64,000 bases of DNA from Dehalococcoidia bacterium (lineage in GTDB: Bacteria; Chloroflexota; Dehalococcoidia; GIF9; AB-539-J10): assembly GCA_030615625.1 (NCBI GenBank), contig JAUWYX010000005.1, forward strand, positions 1 through 64,000, read 5' to 3'. Below the pieces are notes generated by a model. The model was given only the letters and a program-made list of their open reading frames with translations. It ran no database searches and was not told the DNA's origin. A program made the position numbers and the translations under genes. Positions within the stretch are counted from its first letter, which is position 1. Each line of letters starts with the position of its first letter. Positions 63,736 to 64,000 of this stretch are shown piece by piece.

Positions 63736-64000
63736 ATGAGCTGTTTAGCGCTCTTATTGCTAACCGCGGTTATCATTTACTTCGGTGCGGTGATATCCTT
63801 TTTCCTAGCTGCCGGGATGATCCCTCTAGCTATATTATCTTTGGTGCTGATACCGTTAGCTCTTCTTTTCACGTGGCGCATTATCTATCCCTGGCTGGTG
63901 CGGATGGGAAGGTGGGCAGCTCAACTCAAAAACCTCATCTTCCTTGCCATTGTGCTGGTAGCCGTAGGTTATGGCCTGGGTTATATTATTGATGTTCCAA
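63736..64000 (+). CDS. Small membrane protein, runs off the window
   Basis: ATG 63736 follows TAAGGAGAGTAGGACGAT and stays open to the window end (88 codons). At least three hydrophobic segments are visible (LALLLLTAVIIYFGAVISFF, MIPLAILSLVLIPLALLFTW, LIFLAIVLVAVGYGLGYII) with a basic loop (RMGRWAAQLKN). The 3' end is missing, so the family cannot be judged. Confidence 0.6.
   Translation, partial: MSCLALLLLTAVIIYFGAVISFFLAAGMIPLAILSLVLIPLALLFTWRIIYPWLVRMGRWAAQLKNLIFLAIVLVAVGYGLGYIIDVP

Overview
The window looks like chromosome of an anaerobic, probably monoderm bacterium, most likely Chloroflexota (Dehalococcoidia-type). This is inferred from gene content and from the dense interspersed palindromic repeats, not proven. 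No rRNA, tRNA, CRISPR array or recognisable transposase was found. Functions below are read from the translated sequence and remembered family motifs; no database search was possible.

Region 1 (1 to about 17.7 kb) is accessory DNA. It opens with a promoter and structured small RNA candidate (58-246). From 0.37 to 7.8 kb, seven same-orientation copies of a ~59-bp imperfect palindrome (called R1 here) separate small gene units: HicA/HicB, a small membrane protein, a winged-helix MNT/HEPN pair, a membrane cyclophilin, a deoxyribosyltransferase-like protein with an ImmA/IrrE peptidase, and a HAD phosphatase/cytidine deaminase/membrane GAF-like operon. The layout resembles a cassette array, although R1 lacks canonical integron attC boxes. 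From 7.9 to 13.4 kb lies a candidate defence island: a small protein, an 818-aa GHKL (MORC/Hsp90-like) ATPase and an unknown 263-aa protein under a perfect-consensus promoter, converging on a cytosine-C5 methyltransferase and a MIG/MutY-type mismatch glycosylase. From 13.4 to 17.7 kb there are decayed fragments (ORF6N, others), an HNH endonuclease with an apparently leaderless promoter, duplicated small membrane proteins, hicB with a broken hicA, and a second MNT/HEPN pair abutting an argH that lacks its usual N-terminal motif.

Region 2 (17.7-30 kb) is mostly housekeeping: argH-rpe, rpmB, fakA-degV-recG, an SDR, argS and a cation/proton antiporter. Diverged second copies of the 3' ends of rpe and argS lie downstream of the intact genes.

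Region 3 (30-44 kb) is a long co-directional redox and oxygen-defence cluster: glutaredoxin, thioredoxin reductase, several ferritin-like proteins and rubrerythrins, a desulforedoxin-like peptide, a minimal SufCB pair, ferredoxin, flavin reductase, rubredoxin, PAS protein, flavodiiron FprA, superoxide dismutase, CopA, a YHS protein and a Rieske protein. A promoter, a paired leader and a weak terminator precede it.

Region 4 (44-64 kb) holds a HlyC/CorC protein, M48 protease, phosphatase, tilS, Smr, a long coiled-coil protein, radical SAM and PPC-domain proteins bracketed by two inverted R1 copies, holA, ychF, a macro-domain protein, a fused CoA-transferase, hisA-hisI, and secreted or surface proteins with strong divergent promoters. 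Here a second repeat family (R2, core GTCATTGCGAG...GCAATCTC) is abundant and has been absorbed in frame into tilS and the end of rpmB; a third type is in recG.
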